A DNA stretch of 6,307 bases from Phycisphaerales bacterium (GTDB lineage Bacteria; Planctomycetota; Phycisphaerae; UBA1845). Positions within the stretch are counted from its first letter, which is position 1. Every line of letters begins with the position of its first letter. Under the pieces are notes generated by a model. That model was not told where the DNA came from. It made no database searches and saw only the letters and a list, made by a program, of their open reading frames with translations. Positions 5,678 to 6,307 of this stretch are shown in pieces. The position numbers and the translations under genes are program-made. The stretch is taken from contig JAUWNF010000210.1 in the NCBI GenBank assembly GCA_030612785.1, positions 1 through 6,307 of the forward strand, given 5' to 3'.

Positions 5678-5707
5678 ACTGTACCGTCAAATGGACCGGT
5701 TATGCAA
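5678..5707 (-). promoter_or_regulatory. Weak promoter candidate for the protease gene
   Basis: Minus strand TTGCAT (5707-5702), an 18-nt spacer and TACAGT (5683-5678). The match to consensus is poor, but it lies at a sensible distance from the start codon, giving a leader of about 45 nt. Confidence 0.25.
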
Positions 5708-5754
5708 CGCTGATGTTTCCATTCGGGTGCTCGAAAGCGCGGGAAACAACTTCT

Positions 5755-5799
5755 TACAGGCTTTTGCGGCATCCAGACTACAGGCGGTCCCGTCCTGTA
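5755..5799. promoter_or_regulatory. Repeated TACAGG motif in the divergent intergenic region
   Basis: TACAGG at 5755-5760 and 5779-5784 are direct copies 24 nt apart, and CCTGTA at 5794-5799 is an inverted copy overlapping the TATAGT of the rightward promoter candidate. This could be an operator that regulates the lipoprotein gene. Six-base copies can also occur by chance. Confidence 0.3.
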
Positions 5800-5803
5800 T
5801 AGT
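5798..5803 (+). promoter_or_regulatory. Candidate -10 element of the lipoprotein gene
   Basis: TATAGT preceded directly by TG, about 35 nt upstream of the ATG at 5839. No good -35 hexamer is found 16-18 nt upstream, so it would need an activator or an alternative sigma factor. Confidence 0.3.
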
Positions 5804-5825
5804 GGATACGAGGTTCTTACAACTT

Positions 5826-5830
5826 GGGAG
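5826..5830 (+). promoter_or_regulatory. Ribosome binding site of the lipoprotein gene
   Basis: GGGAG, 8 nt before the ATG at 5839. It supports that start although the reading frame is cut by the window end. Confidence 0.75.
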
Positions 5831-5838
5831 ATACCGAC

Positions 5839-6307
5839 ATGAAGCCGCTACTAAAACGCATCACGCTTTGTCTGGCATTGTCCGCCGTGTTTGCCGTCAG
5901 CCTGTTCGGGTGTATGAAACGGGAGGAAACCATCAAGGTCGCGCCCGATGGTGGCGTCACCATGCGCCGGGGGTACGCGGCGGACTCACTCGAAGAGCTT
6001 GAAGAGGGCGACGCGATCCCCTCGGCAGATGCCGGCGGGAAAGTGAAGCGGGACGTGGAAAGCGCGGAGGACGGCGACGAGAAGCACGAATTCACGGCCA
6101 AGAAGGTGTTCTCGCCCGGGGCTGCGCTGCCTTGCCACTACGCCGACCCCGGCGACCCCGACGCCGACTTGTATTTGCAGTTCCCCACGCGGCTCACGAT
6201 AGAGCAGCGCCCCGATGGCACCTACTATCACTTCTATCGGACCTACTCGGTTCGCCGGAACTGGGCGCGCCTGGACAAGATTGCGGAGAAGGAGCTTGAA
6301 GGACCGG
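5839..6307 (+). CDS. Putative lipoprotein of unknown function, 3' partial at right window edge
   Basis: 156 codons are visible and the frame is still open at the last base. The N-terminus (MKPLLKR, then a hydrophobic run) ends in a lipobox-like LFGC with Cys25, so the product should be lipid-anchored in a membrane and face the periplasm or outside. After the Cys come a short charged segment and IKVAPDGGVTMRRGY (about 32-46), a beta-hairpin-like stretch. Residues about 50-85 are acidic and charged (EELEEGD, ESAEDGDEKHE). A segment with LYLQFPTRLTIEQRPDGTYYHFYRTYSV (about 117-144) looks like an antiparallel beta sheet, and a charged helix follows. I do not recognise the family. It is transcribed away from the protease gene, with 212 bp between the two start codons, so the two could be co-regulated. 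GGGAG 8 nt upstream and the signal sequence fix the start. Confidence 0.85.
   Translation, partial: MKPLLKRITLCLALSAVFAVSLFGCMKREETIKVAPDGGVTMRRGYAADSLEELEEGDAIPSADAGGKVKRDVESAEDGDEKHEFTAKKVFSPGAALPCHYADPGDPDADLYLQFPTRLTIEQRPDGTYYHFYRTYSVRRNWARLDKIAEKELEGP

Overview
The window looks like a GC-rich planctomycete-type chromosome segment. I infer this from high GC, dense families of short palindromic repeats between genes (and one inside a gene), a large STAND-type NTPase of a kind common in that phylum, and secreted proteins of unknown function. No marker gene proves the taxonomy.

Layout. (1) Positions 1-2186, minus strand: a two-frame conflict or signalling locus. The upstream frame (2186-1464) encodes a 240-residue helical protein ending in an effector-associated / Death-like adaptor domain. 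The downstream frame (from about 1467 through the left window edge) encodes a STAND P-loop NTPase, of which 489 codons are visible. The NTPase gene gives no conventional ORF call because it is cut by the window edge. The frames overlap in -1 register. Within the 29 nt where they are both open lies a canonical slippery heptamer, C CCT TTT. It is followed after 6 nt by a 12-bp hairpin with a single mismatch and a triloop, and preceded by a Shine-Dalgarno-like GGAG. This is the textbook arrangement of a programmed -1 ribosomal frameshift site. It would make an adaptor-only protein and an adaptor-NTPase fusion from one mRNA, and it is the most exciting observation here. The rival explanations are translational coupling through the GTGA overlap, or a one-base T-run deletion or sequencing error.

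(2) Positions 2187-2767: about 580 bp with no gene that I believe, but packed with palindromic and tandem repeats (hairpins with arms of 5 to 26 bp and a perfect 18-bp tandem duplication).

(3) Positions 2768-5626, minus strand: a secreted subtilase of 952 residues. Its catalytic Asp-His spacing and motifs match eukaryotic tripeptidyl-peptidase II, but it has a signal peptide and lacks the C-terminal helical domain.

(4) Positions 5627-5838: a divergent intergenic region with weak promoter candidates and a repeated TACAGG motif.

(5) Positions 5839-6307, plus strand: the start of a lipoprotein gene of unknown function, cut by the right edge.

The STAND locus would act in the cytoplasm as a signal-gated switch whose sensor lies beyond the left edge. 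The protease and lipoprotein would act outside the inner membrane and share a divergent promoter region. I see no evidence linking the two halves functionally.
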